Source: Butyricimonas virosa (lineage in GTDB: Bacteria; Bacteroidota; Bacteroidia; Bacteroidales; Marinifilaceae). From it: DNA of 64,000 bases. The stretch is taken from NCBI RefSeq assembly GCF_025148635.1, contig NZ_CP102269.1:3348001-3412000 (forward strand). Reading direction: 5' to 3'. Position 1 is the first letter of the stretch. Each line of letters begins with the position of its first letter. The notes beneath the pieces were generated by a model that saw only the letters and a program-made list of their open reading frames with translations, was not told the origin of the DNA and did no database searches. Below, piece after piece: positions 7,405 to 14,737 of this stretch. A program made the translations under genes and the position numbers.

Positions 7405-7522
7405 GGGTATAAACTCTGTTCCCGGCAGGCTTGTGCCTGCAATCGGAATACTATACAAGGAGCGTGGCTATATACAGAGTTGTGCTTTCATGTTGAATAA
7501 TAGAGTTAACGGTACAAACATA
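7405..7522 (-). ncRNA. Candidate structured leader or small RNA upstream of MATE gene
   Basis: On the minus strand TATGTTTG (7522-7515) fits the -7 promoter consensus. Downstream an 8-bp closing stem (7474-7481 with 7412-7419) encloses a perfect 6-bp hairpin, GCAGGC with a 4-base loop (7425-7440), and a run of six T (minus strand) follows about 8 bases after the closing stem. It could be a short RNA of about 100 nt or a regulatory leader of the MATE gene, whose start is 75 bases further on. No known riboswitch motif was recognised. The rest of the 7331-7672 gap is AT-rich and featureless. Confidence 0.35.
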
Positions 7523-7600
7523 CAAAAAAGATGTGAGATTCTTTTTTTTTGTAAAACTTTTATATCAAGAATGAATAGGGAAATACGGTATGTAACCCTC

Positions 7601-7608
7601 TATTTTTG
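7601..7608 (+). promoter_or_regulatory. -7 promoter element TATTTTTG
   Basis: TATTTTTG fits TAnnTTTG and lies 65 bases before the ATG of the 60-aa charged protein. No clear -33 box was seen. Confidence 0.45.
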
Positions 7609-7672
7609 AGGACGTATAATAATAGGTAGGATGGGAAGTTTCTCCCATGGATTAATAATAAATTAGAAGGTT

Positions 7673-7855
7673 ATGAGAGAACGTGAAGAAAAGAAGAAAA
7701 AAGTGGCGAGTGATGACCGGCGTGCCCGGAATATTCCTTCAAAACAAGACAAAAGTTGGGTCGGTGAACAACAGATGCAACAAGAACAATTTGACAAGAC
7801 CGAATTCGAGGAACGGGAAGCTAAAAAACATTCCAGAAGAAGGATATGTCACTGA
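7673..7855 (+). CDS. Small, highly charged protein (60 aa)
   Basis: A 60-codon frame rich in Lys, Arg, Glu and Gln with no hydrophobic segment, so a soluble, probably disordered, cytoplasmic peptide. It is not recognised as a family member. A -7 promoter element lies upstream (7601-7608), TTAGAAGG precedes the ATG, and a strong terminator (7871-7908) lies 16 bases after its stop; together they define a single-gene transcription unit. The overlapping 91-codon frame at 7683-7958 runs through the terminator and is judged non-coding. Function is unknown; nucleic-acid or ribosome association would suit its charge but is speculation. Confidence 0.5.
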   Translation: MREREEKKKKVASDDRRARNIPSKQDKSWVGEQQMQQEQFDKTEFEEREAKKHSRRRICH

Positions 7856-7870
7856 TTTGGTGCTTATTTT

Positions 7871-7908
7871 CGAGGGTAATAAAAACATATTACCCTCGTG
7901 TTATTTTT
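7871..7908 (+). terminator. Strong intrinsic terminator
   Basis: An 11-bp perfect stem (CGAGGGTAATA at 7871-7881 with TATTACCCTCG at 7888-7898) is followed by TGTTATTTTT. It ends the 60-aa gene unit. Confidence 0.85.
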
Positions 7909-7921
7909 ACGATCCGGATTG

Positions 7922-7952
7922 TTTGTTTATTAAAAATATTATCGTAGATTTG
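7922..7952 (+). promoter_or_regulatory. Promoter of the RRM gene
   Basis: TTTG (7922-7925) and TAGATTTG (7945-7952) are spaced by 19 bases, an excellent Bacteroidota promoter. RNA would start near 7959, giving an unusually long 5' leader of about 130 bases. Confidence 0.75.
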
Positions 7953-8087
7953 TCGTGATTTTGAGTTTTGATTTGATCGCTACAGAGCGTTTGCCTTCAT
8001 CGTATTATTACATGTATCGTTAAGCAGACTTTTCTAGACAATATCCAACCTCAAGTATTTAAATTATTAATTTTAAAGTTTGTATTA

Positions 8088-8429
8088 ATGAACATTTACA
8101 TTTCAAATTTAAGTTACGACGTGAATGATAGTGACTTAAGAGAATTATTCGAAGAGTACGGTGAAGTTTCTTCAGCTAAAGTTATCATGGATAGAGAAAC
8201 CGGAAGATCAAGAGGTTTCGGGTTTGTGGAAATGTCTGATGACACGCAAGGGCAAAAAGCTATTGATGAATTGAATCAAGCTGAATATGATGGTAAGGTT
8301 ATCAACGTGAACGTTGCAAAACCGAGAACCGATCGTCCGGCCGGTGGTCGTGGCGGTTTTAACCGTAACGGGGGCGGTCGTGATCGTCGCAGTAACGGTG
8401 GTGGCCGTAGTTTCGAGAAAAGATTCTAA
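8088..8429 (+). CDS. RNA-binding protein, RRM domain with Gly/Arg-rich tail
   Basis: A 113-aa protein with one RNA recognition motif (residues 1-78): RNP2 is I-Y-I-S-N-L (3-8) and RNP1 is R-G-F-G-F-V-E-M (42-49), both with the aromatic residues that stack on RNA. The tail (80-113) is rich in Gly, Arg and Asn (R-G-G-F, G-G-G-R), like glycine-rich cold-inducible RNA-binding proteins. Such RRM proteins are common in Bacteroidota and are thought to act as RNA chaperones or post-transcriptional regulators, filling a role for organisms lacking Hfq. The gene is monocistronic with a 130-base AT-rich leader and a terminator shared with pgl. Confidence 0.93.
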   Translation: MNIYISNLSYDVNDSDLRELFEEYGEVSSAKVIMDRETGRSRGFGFVEMSDDTQGQKAIDELNQAEYDGKVINVNVAKPRTDRPAGGRGGFNRNGGGRDRRSNGGGRSFEKRF

Positions 8430-8448
8430 AATATCTTGGATAATAAGA

Positions 8449-8477
8449 AAAGGTGGTTTTTTAACCACCTTTTTTTA
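8449..8477. terminator. Bidirectional terminator between RRM gene and pgl
   Basis: A 10-bp stem (AAAGGTGGTT at 8449-8458 with AACCACCTTT at 8463-8472) with loop TTTT has T runs on the plus strand and A runs upstream, so it can stop both convergent transcripts. Confidence 0.85.
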
Positions 8478-9173
8478 TTCTGTAACCCGATCAGTGAAGA
8501 GGGTTGCTGTCAATGCATGAGAGAAGATATAGGACGCTGGGTATGCTCCTTGTTTCTGAACAAGATGTTCCATGATTTCCTGTTTATCAGGTCCGATGAC
8601 GGGGATTAATATAGCCGAACTTTTTAAAATTACGGTCCCTGTCATTGTAATTCTTTGTTGTCCGGTCTTCGGGTGGTGTGAAACTGCGTAAATTCGTTGG
8701 TCGGTCAGTAGATTCATCGAATCACTGAATATGGAGGCCACGTGTCCATCAGCCCCAATGCCCAGTATCGTGCAGTCGAAACGGGGCATATTCGAGTAGC
8801 CGGGGAGTTCCCATTTTACCATTTCCGAATATCGTTCAGCTTCAACTTTAGGTTCTTGTTCTCCCCAAATGCGATGAATGTGATTTTGAGGAATATCCAG
8901 AGGCATGAAAAGAAGGCGTTCGGCATGTTTGAAATTGCTCTCGTCGTCTTCCGGCGACACGCATCGTTCGTCTACCCAGTAAAAGCGAAGAATGTCCCAA
9001 GGGATATTATTCCGGTATTCTTTTACCCATAATTTGAAGAGTTGTTGTGCCGTGGAACCTCCAGACAGGGCGATATGAAAAGGTTTCGATTTACTTTTTT
9101 TAATCACCGTTATCAAAGTTTCGGTCATTGAACGCAATGTTTCTTCGGCAGTTTTATATACTTCTATTTTCAT
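8475..9173 (-). CDS. pgl: 6-phosphogluconolactonase
   Basis: A 232-aa protein of the DevB/SOL type, which hydrolyses 6-phosphogluconolactone to 6-phosphogluconate in the oxidative pentose phosphate pathway. Visible motifs: A-L-S-G-G-S-T (35-41) for the phosphate-binding loop, Y-W-V-D-E-R-C-V (65-72), S-N-F-K-H-A near 79-84, and G-I-G-A-D-G-H-V-A-S (about 137-146). Length is normal for the family. No zwf or gnd lies in the window, whereas these are often clustered with pgl in Bacteroides (family knowledge). The related glucosamine-6-phosphate deaminase family was considered, but the motif spacing fits lactonase better. Confidence 0.88.
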   Translation of the reverse strand: MKIEVYKTAEETLRSMTETLITVIKKSKSKPFHIALSGGSTAQQLFKLWVKEYRNNIPWDILRFYWVDERCVSPEDDESNFKHAERLLFMPLDIPQNHIHRIWGEQEPKVEAERYSEMVKWELPGYSNMPRFDCTILGIGADGHVASIFSDSMNLLTDQRIYAVSHHPKTGQQRITMTGTVILKSSAILIPVIGPDKQEIMEHLVQKQGAYPASYIFSHALTATLFTDRVTE

Positions 9174-9265
9174 GATTATATGGATCTAATTCGTACCTGT
9201 TTATACGATGCAAGTTACGGTTTATTCATGATATAAACAAGAAAAAAAGTTAAAAACTCTTATTA

Positions 9266-9349
9266 ATTTATGATTTTAAATTTTAGATTTTAGAGTCCAA
9301 CTGCACAAGGCAATTGTATAAATCATAAATCATAAATCTAAAATTTATA
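9266..9349. repeat. AT-rich inverted copies of an intergenic AAATCTAAAAT repeat
   Basis: The left part (about 9266-9295) holds TTTTAAATTTTAGATTTT and the right part (9317-9349) holds its approximate inverse, including AAATCTAAAATTTATAA. The same word recurs between genes at 19548-19572, 20942-20972 and 22361-22391. It lies at the 3' ends of two minus-strand or convergent-free units and overlaps the last bases of the MATE gene. Confidence 0.6.
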
Positions 9350-10697
9350 AGCTTGTAACTCGCCGTAGATGAATGTTCCTCACTGATTTATTGAATCTAC
9401 GGATGAAGAGGGTGGCAGCGAACATGAGGCCGCCACAGAATCCAGAGAGTAGTCCGGGAGCTCCGAAGTCGAGCAGAATTCCGGCAATATATGCTAGCGG
9501 TACGGCGACAAATAAATAGGAAACGAGGGCATAGATCATGGGACGTTGCACGTCGGTGATGCCTCGTAAAGCTCCGAGTGCGGTTACTTGTAATCCATCG
9601 AAGATTTCAAACAGGGCGACCACGAAGAATAGGTTGCGAGCTACTTTTATCACGTCGGGATCAGGGGTGAAAATGGACGCGATGGGGGCCCCGAAAAGGG
9701 CGTAGATCACGGCTGCTCCGGCCATGAAAATAACGGCGAGGCGTAGAGAGGCATGGGCGTAACGACGCATTTTCCCGATATTTCCCCGTCCGAATTCATG
9801 ACTGACGAGTATGGTAGAGGCTCCGGCGATTCCGCTGGAGATCATGAATGTAAGTGAAATCATGGACATGACAATTTGATTTGCCGCAAGGGCGATGGTG
9901 CCTAACCATCCCATCATTACGGTGATGAGGCTGAGGGATAGAAATTCCACGACCATTTGTCCGGCTATGGGATAACCGACTTGTAATAATTGTTTGATTT
10001 TCCGACGGCTTGTGTTGCTAAATTGAAAAAAACGAAATACGGGGCTGTATATTTGGGAACGATGGATGTAGAGAAAAAAAGCAATGGGCATCATCAAGCG
10101 GGAGATTAATGTTGCTAGTCCCGCACCCGCTACTCCAAGGAATGGCGCACCGAATTTACCATATATAAATATGTAGTTTAGGAAAATATTCATTAAATTG
10201 CATGAAATCGTGATCACCATGGCTACCTTCGTGTTTCCAATTCCTTCCATGTATTGTTTGAATGTCATGAACAGGATGAACGGGATGACCGAGAATGAGG
10301 TCAGGATATAATATCCTTTGCATAATTCTACAACTTCTGCGGGTTGTCCCATCATGGAAAGGTAGGGCATGAGCATGAACAAGAAAAGGGTGAGTACGAG
10401 TGACACGGTTGTGTTCAGTAGAAGTGAATTTTGGAAAAATCCGGCTATACGTTCTTTATCATCAAGCGCATGAGCTTGGCCCACAAGTGGGGTTAGGCCG
10501 GTGGCAATACCCATGCCGACAACCATCGTGTTCATGATAATTGCTCCCGCTAGTGACACTGCTGCCAATTCCGGGGCTCCAAGTTGTCCTACCATGATGT
10601 TATCTGCCATTTGTACGATCGCCTGACCGGCTAATGATAGCATGATCGGGAAGGCGATGTTGATGTTCTGTTTGTAATACAGTGAGTTAATTCTCAT
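9345..10697 (-). CDS. MATE family efflux transporter (NorM-like)
   Basis: A 450-aa integral membrane protein with about 12 helices and two MatE domains. The start at ATG 10697 is chosen because M-R-I-N-S-L-Y-Y-K-Q leads directly into the first helix (I-A-F-P-I-M-L-S-L-A-G-Q-A), with Q-M-A-D-N-I-M-V-G-Q-L-G following, as in NorM; the upstream in-frame ATG at 10733 overlaps a promoter-like ATCTTTGC. NorM-type proteins export cationic compounds by Na+ or H+ antiport through the inner membrane. The gene is isolated, on the minus strand, and divergent from the 130-aa secreted protein gene. Confidence 0.92.
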   Translation of the reverse strand: MRINSLYYKQNINIAFPIMLSLAGQAIVQMADNIMVGQLGAPELAAVSLAGAIIMNTMVVGMGIATGLTPLVGQAHALDDKERIAGFFQNSLLLNTTVSLVLTLFLFMLMPYLSMMGQPAEVVELCKGYYILTSFSVIPFILFMTFKQYMEGIGNTKVAMVITISCNLMNIFLNYIFIYGKFGAPFLGVAGAGLATLISRLMMPIAFFLYIHRSQIYSPVFRFFQFSNTSRRKIKQLLQVGYPIAGQMVVEFLSLSLITVMMGWLGTIALAANQIVMSMISLTFMISSGIAGASTILVSHEFGRGNIGKMRRYAHASLRLAVIFMAGAAVIYALFGAPIASIFTPDPDVIKVARNLFFVVALFEIFDGLQVTALGALRGITDVQRPMIYALVSYLFVAVPLAYIAGILLDFGAPGLLSGFCGGLMFAATLFIRRFNKSVRNIHLRRVTSL

Positions 10698-10861
10698 GAC
10701 TTGAATTTTAAAAACGGGGGCAAAGATGTACATTTATTGTCACAAATAAAAATGTTAAAATCTTTTTATGGGAAATGCAACTAAGTTAATCATGGTTTCC
10801 GTATAATGGATAAATGAAACGCAAAAATTTGAGAAATTTAACTATATATTAAGTCAAAAAA

Positions 10862-10892
10862 TTGCGAGAATTGGAAAATATGTGTATTTTTG
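10862..10892 (+). promoter_or_regulatory. Promoter before the first 130-aa protein
   Basis: TTG (10862-10864) and TATTTTTG (10885-10892) are spaced by 20 bases. The ATG at 10912 follows 19 bases after the -7 element. Confidence 0.55.
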
Positions 10893-10911
10893 GTATTGTA
10901 AATAGAGTGAA

Positions 10912-11304
10912 ATGAAAGGATTGATATTTCGATATTTTTCGTTGTTACTCCTCTTCTTGGTCATCGGGGTAAATCTCTTTGGAAGTGAAGATTCCAAGGG
11001 GAATATTCTTGTTTCTGATAAGGAGAACATAGAAGAAGCGTCGGAAGAATTTCAGATTTCCACAACCCCGTTTGATCAGCATGGAGTTTTTGAACGAACT
11101 TTAGAGTTTTCAAGTCGGCAAATTGTTAATAATGGAAGTCGGGAACAATTCTCCCTCTCGTTCTATCGGAAAACAGAACTTGCGTCACGTAGAAGTGAAT
11201 TCCGGATGATGGAAGAAAAGACTTACGGGTATTTTTCCTATTTGCTGGGACTTCGACATCTTCAAGGTTTCTACGTGTTCGATTTGTGTAAAATCATTAT
11301 TTAG
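10912..11304 (+). CDS. 130-aa secreted protein, paralog of the protein at 17508
   Basis: The product starts with a signal peptide or anchor (residues 5-23, F-S-L-L-L-L-F-L-V-I-G-V) and is polar and charged through the middle. Its C-terminus, Y-F-S-Y-L-L-G-L-R-H-L-Q-G-F-Y, ending K-I-I-I, closely matches the C-terminus of the other 130-aa protein at 17508-17900 (I-F-D-Y-L-S-M-K-H-I-Q-G-F-Y, ending K-M-I-I). Both have the same length, and they bracket the ExbB/ExbD/TonB cluster. No domain family is recognised. A periplasmic or membrane-associated accessory role in the TonB system is only suggested by position. Confidence 0.65.
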   Translation: MKGLIFRYFSLLLLFLVIGVNLFGSEDSKGNILVSDKENIEEASEEFQISTTPFDQHGVFERTLEFSSRQIVNNGSREQFSLSFYRKTELASRRSEFRMMEEKTYGYFSYLLGLRHLQGFYVFDLCKIII

Positions 11305-11519
11305 CTATTCCTAGGTCCGTTTTGTCCAGTGTCACGAATGGTGATACCGGTGAGTTGTACTCGCTCATTGAAAGCGTGTTTTGATATGACATGCTGGTAT
11401 AGAGGTGACTAATGTAATTATGGTATCTTTCTTCGGATACGGACGGACGAATTATATCCTTATTTTTCAGTGTATTATAAAATTGAATTTATTCATAAAC
11501 GAATAATAATAGTAGACCT

Positions 11520-11645
11520 ATGGAGAATAGTAAAGAAGATACCAAGGGTTTTACCAACTCGGCATTATTTCAGACATTGTACCCGATCGTGATCATGTTA
11601 GTCATATTTGGTTTGGTTTTCTTGGCATTATACGTGGCATTATAA
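11520..11645 (+). CDS. 41-aa single-span membrane peptide upstream of exbB
   Basis: ATG at 11520 opens a 41-codon frame ending with TAA at 11643-11645. The first 17 residues are polar (M-E-N-S-K-E-D-T-K-G), followed by one hydrophobic helix (about 20-40: Y-P-I-V-I-M-L-V-I-F-G-L-V-F-L-A-L). It lies 32 bases upstream of exbB on the same strand, in an apparent operon with it. Its layout (soluble N-terminus, single C-terminal membrane helix) would suit a small partner of the ExbB/ExbD complex, but no family is recognised and this role is inference. Too short for standard gene finders. Confidence 0.6.
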   Translation: MENSKEDTKGFTNSALFQTLYPIVIMLVIFGLVFLALYVAL

Positions 11646-11677
11646 TATTAAAGCATTTAAAATATAAAAATACTCCT

Positions 11678-12493
11678 ATGAAAAAGACTGCAACAAAACA
11701 AGGAACAAGAAGAAGTTTAGGTATTTCTGCATTTCCGATAATCATTCTGTGTTTTATACTGGCAATGGTTATTTATCATTTCGTGTATGGTAATCCGGCT
11801 AATTTTATTAATAATGACCCGAATAATCATCCTATTCAGGGAAATTTGCTAGGTACGATTTATAAAGGGGGGATCATCGTTCCGGTTATCCAGACCTTGT
11901 TATTTACGGTATTGACTTTAAGCGTGGAGCGGTTGATTGCCTTAAAAAGAGCAAAAGGAAAGAAGAATTTGCAACAATTCGTGACGAAGGTGAAGAGTGA
12001 TCTTGAGGAGGGGAATATTGAGGCTGTTCGCCAAGCTTGTGACGAACAGAAAGGAACCGTGGCAAACGTGATTAAAGCATCGCTTTCTACTTATTCACAG
12101 GTGTCAGTTTGTGACACGTTGTCGAAAGAAGAGAAACAGTTGGCAGTACGGAAAGATCTGGAAGAGGCGACCATGCTTGAGTTGCCGACAATGGAACAGA
12201 ATCTGGGGGTAATAGCCACGATCACGACTTTGGGGACTTTGATGGGATTGCTCGGAACTGTAATCGGGATGATCAAGTCTTTTGCGGCATTATCTTCTGC
12301 CGGGGGAACGGATTCTATTGCCCTTTCTACCGGTATTTCGGAGGCTCTTGTGAACACGGCTTTCGGTATTGCAACCGGGGCGTGTGCTGTGATTGCTTAC
12401 AATTTTTTCACTAGTAAGATAGACGGGATCACGCATAGTATTGACGAGATCGGGGCTTACTTGGTACAGAGTTTCACGATTAAACAACGCTAG
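11678..12493 (+). CDS. exbB: MotA/TolQ/ExbB proton channel family protein
   Basis: A 271-aa inner-membrane protein with an N-terminal helix (about 16-36), a second at about 68-88 (V-P-V-I-Q-T-L-L-F-T-V-L-T-L) and two C-terminal helices in the MotA/TolQ/ExbB domain (about 165-265): G-V-I-A-T-I-T-T-L-G-T-L-M-G-L-L-G-T-V and G-I-S-E-A-L-V-N-T-A-F-G-I-A. ExbB forms the pentameric channel that, with ExbD, converts proton-motive force into movement of TonB. It is followed within 24 bases by the first ExbD gene. The longer cytoplasmic loop and the extra N-terminal segment are usual for Bacteroidota members. Confidence 0.93.
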   Translation: MKKTATKQGTRRSLGISAFPIIILCFILAMVIYHFVYGNPANFINNDPNNHPIQGNLLGTIYKGGIIVPVIQTLLFTVLTLSVERLIALKRAKGKKNLQQFVTKVKSDLEEGNIEAVRQACDEQKGTVANVIKASLSTYSQVSVCDTLSKEEKQLAVRKDLEEATMLELPTMEQNLGVIATITTLGTLMGLLGTVIGMIKSFAALSSAGGTDSIALSTGISEALVNTAFGIATGACAVIAYNFFTSKIDGITHSIDEIGAYLVQSFTIKQR

Positions 12494-12517
12494 TATACAC
12501 TTGTTAATATATACGTT

Positions 12518-13120
12518 ATGAGTCAGAAAATTAAAAAGAAATCAACGTTCATCGACATGACGGCCATGAGCGACGTGACGGTACTGTTGTTGACGTTTTT
12601 CATGCTGACTTCCACGTTTATCCAGAAAGAACCGGTGCAGGTGAACCCGCCGCAGTCGGTTTCTGAGATCAAGATTCCCGAATCAAATATCGTCTCTATT
12701 TTAGTCGAGCCAACGGGAAAGGTGTTCATGGGACTGGATAAACCACAGGATCGTATCGAGGTGTTGAAAAAGATGGGGGAGAGTTATCAGATTGAATTTT
12801 CGGATCAGGAATTGAAAAAATTCAGTCTGTGTAATTCATTCGGGGTGCCTATTCAGGGAATGAAACAATTCTTGGCATTATCATCGGAAGAACAGGATAA
12901 AGTGATCATGAATTATGGAATTCCTTGTGATAGCACGAATAACCAGTTTAAATCGTGGATGCAATTTGCCCGGGAGGTGAACAAGGACTTGGTGATCGCT
13001 ATCAAGGCGGATCAGAAAACTCCTTACCCGTTGATTAAGGATATTATGGCAACATTGCAGGATCTGCGAGAGAATCGTTATAACTTGATTACTTCGTTGC
13101 GTAATATGCCGGAGGTATGA
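12518..13120 (+). CDS. exbD: Biopolymer transport protein ExbD/TolR (first copy)
   Basis: A 200-aa protein with a short cytoplasmic N-terminus, one membrane helix (about 19-38: S-D-V-T-V-L-L-L-T-F-F-M-L-T-S) and a periplasmic domain. The helix carries the conserved Asp19 that takes up protons in ExbD/TolR. It acts with ExbB and TonB in energising outer-membrane transport. The periplasmic part is longer than in E. coli ExbD (141 aa) and contains an insert of about 60 residues. Second gene in the exbB-exbD-exbD-tonB operon. Confidence 0.92.
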   Translation: MSQKIKKKSTFIDMTAMSDVTVLLLTFFMLTSTFIQKEPVQVNPPQSVSEIKIPESNIVSILVEPTGKVFMGLDKPQDRIEVLKKMGESYQIEFSDQELKKFSLCNSFGVPIQGMKQFLALSSEEQDKVIMNYGIPCDSTNNQFKSWMQFAREVNKDLVIAIKADQKTPYPLIKDIMATLQDLRENRYNLITSLRNMPEV

Positions 13121-13150
13121 TAGAACCTTATAACTTGTAATTTATTTATT

Positions 13151-13822
13151 ATGGCAGAAATACAACAAAAGGATAGCGGGGAACGCAAGAAAGGGAAACA
13201 GAAGAAATTCAGTATCCGGGTGGATTTTACGCCTATGGTGGATATGAATATGTTGTTGATTACTTTCTTTATGCTCTGCACGTCCATGAGTAAACCCCAG
13301 ACAATGGAAATCAGTATGCCGAGGAAAGATTTGTTGAATGAGCAGGAGCAGAACAAGGTGAAGGCTTCCAAGGCGATGACTATTTTGTTGGGTAAGGAGG
13401 GGAGAGTGTATTATTATATGGGAGAGCCGGACTACGAGAATCCTGATATGGTGCAGGAAACCGATTTTTCCCCGAACGGCTTGCGTGCCATCCTGTTAGG
13501 ACGTAATCAGGTGGTGATGCAGAAGATCCGGGAATTGAAACAAAAGAAAGCAAACTTGGAGATCTCGAACGAGGAGTATCTGAAAGAGGCTGCCGAGATC
13601 AGAAAAGATAAGGATTCACCCGTTATATTGATTAAGGCTACCGATTTTGCGAATTACAAAAATTTGATTGATGTTCTCGATGAGATGCAGATATGTAATA
13701 TCGGACGGTATGCGATCATGGATATAACTCCGGGGGATTTACGATTGTTACAGGATAAGACACACGACGGGTATGCCGATGATTTGAAAGAAGTCATCGA
13801 GTACCGGGAGTTAAAACAATAA
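13151..13822 (+). CDS. exbD: Biopolymer transport protein ExbD/TolR (second copy)
   Basis: A 223-aa protein with a Lys-rich N-terminus, the membrane helix F-T-P-M-V-D-M-N-M-L-L-I-T-F-F-M-L (about 26-44) and the conserved Asp31. The periplasmic domain holds a charged coiled stretch (about 118-155, K-I-R-E-L-K-Q-K-K). Two differing ExbD proteins beside one ExbB are usual for Bacteroidales TonB operons; they may form a mixed dimer in the channel (inference). It starts 30 bases after the first copy and is followed 4 bases later by tonB. Confidence 0.92.
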   Translation: MAEIQQKDSGERKKGKQKKFSIRVDFTPMVDMNMLLITFFMLCTSMSKPQTMEISMPRKDLLNEQEQNKVKASKAMTILLGKEGRVYYYMGEPDYENPDMVQETDFSPNGLRAILLGRNQVVMQKIRELKQKKANLEISNEEYLKEAAEIRKDKDSPVILIKATDFANYKNLIDVLDEMQICNIGRYAIMDITPGDLRLLQDKTHDGYADDLKEVIEYRELKQ

Positions 13823-13826
13823 GACC

Positions 13827-14648
13827 ATGGCAAAGGATATAAATGTAAATTCGGTAGAGTGGTGTGATCTGATATTCGAAGGAAAGAATAAGGATTATGG
13901 GGCTTACGAGTTGCGTAAACACTCACCCCGGCGTCACTTGACGGCCTATGTCGTGATTATAGGTTGTGTGGTTCTGGCAATGGTTCTTCCGGCTTTTGTT
14001 CGTTTCCTGAAGCCCGTTAAGGCGCAGGAAAAGATGGTTACGGTGACGGAATTGTCTGATTTGAAGATGGATTTGCCGGAGGTAAAGGAAGAGAACAAGA
14101 TCGTGGCGGTGAATGTTCCGCCGCCACCGACGTTGAAGACGACGATTAAGTTTACGGCTCCCGTGATTAAGAAAGATGAAGAGGTGCGTGAGGAAGACGA
14201 GATTAAAACACAGGATGAGGTGAACCAGGCGAAAGCGGCGATTTCCGTGGCGGACGTGAAGGGTAATGACGAGGAAAACGGTAAGGATATTGCTGATCTG
14301 GAAGACCATAAATTGATCGTGGCAAGTGAAGATGAGGTCTTTCAAGTGGTGGAACAAGCTCCCGAATATCCGGGAGGTATGGCTGCTTTGATGAAATGGA
14401 TTGGTAAAGAGATCAAGTATCCTTCTATTGCCCAAGAAATGAATATAGAGGGAAAAGTAATCGTACAATTCGTGATCGGACGGGACGGGGCGGTACGTGA
14501 TGTACAAGTGTTGCGTACGGTCGACCCGACGCTGGATAAAGAAGCCGTTCGCGTGGTAAAGGCCATGCGTAAATGGATTCCCGGAAGACAGCGTGGTGAA
14601 CCGGTTTCCGTGCGGTTCACTTTACCGATCACGTTTAAATTACAATAA
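13827..14648 (+). CDS. tonB: Energy transducer TonB
   Basis: A 273-aa protein. The N-terminus shows the Bacteroidota TonB signature I-F-E-G-K-N-K-D-Y-G-A-Y-E-L-R before the single membrane helix (about 36-58). A periplasmic linker with Val-Pro-Pro-Pro-Pro (near 94) and acidic stretches spans to about 170, and the TonB C-terminal domain follows (Y-P-G-G-M-A-A-L, then G-K-V-I-V-Q-F-V-I-G-R-D-G). TonB carries energy from ExbB/ExbD across the periplasm to outer-membrane receptors, here presumably including the two SusC proteins in this window. It starts 4 bases after exbD. Confidence 0.95.
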   Translation: MAKDINVNSVEWCDLIFEGKNKDYGAYELRKHSPRRHLTAYVVIIGCVVLAMVLPAFVRFLKPVKAQEKMVTVTELSDLKMDLPEVKEENKIVAVNVPPPPTLKTTIKFTAPVIKKDEEVREEDEIKTQDEVNQAKAAISVADVKGNDEENGKDIADLEDHKLIVASEDEVFQVVEQAPEYPGGMAALMKWIGKEIKYPSIAQEMNIEGKVIVQFVIGRDGAVRDVQVLRTVDPTLDKEAVRVVKAMRKWIPGRQRGEPVSVRFTLPITFKLQ

Positions 14649-14660
14649 TAAAACAAAGAA

Positions 14661-14719
14661 TTTACGATTGATGATTTTAGATTGAAAAAGACGTTGATTT
14701 GTATGGTTGAAATCGTAAA
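14661..14719. repeat. Inverted repeat between tonB and the binding-protein gene
   Basis: TTTACGATT (14661-14669) and AATCGTAAA (14711-14719) are perfect 9-base inverted copies, with a GATTTTAGATT word inside that resembles the AT-rich intergenic repeat family of this window. In mRNA it would form an intercistronic stem. Confidence 0.6.
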
Positions 14720-14737
14720 TCAAAAATTAAAAAGGTT

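Noticed and set aside
7405..7522. 6S RNA
   Set aside because: The segment is about 100 bases, shorter than usual 6S RNA, and has no long central bubble that I could fold.
7683..7958. 91-codon frame overlapping the 60-aa protein
   Set aside because: It runs through the strong terminator at 7871-7908 and the promoter of the RRM gene, so the 60-aa frame is preferred.
13923..14507. 194-codon minus-strand frame over tonB
   Set aside because: His/Arg-rich antisense shadow of tonB, whose N- and C-terminal signatures are clear.
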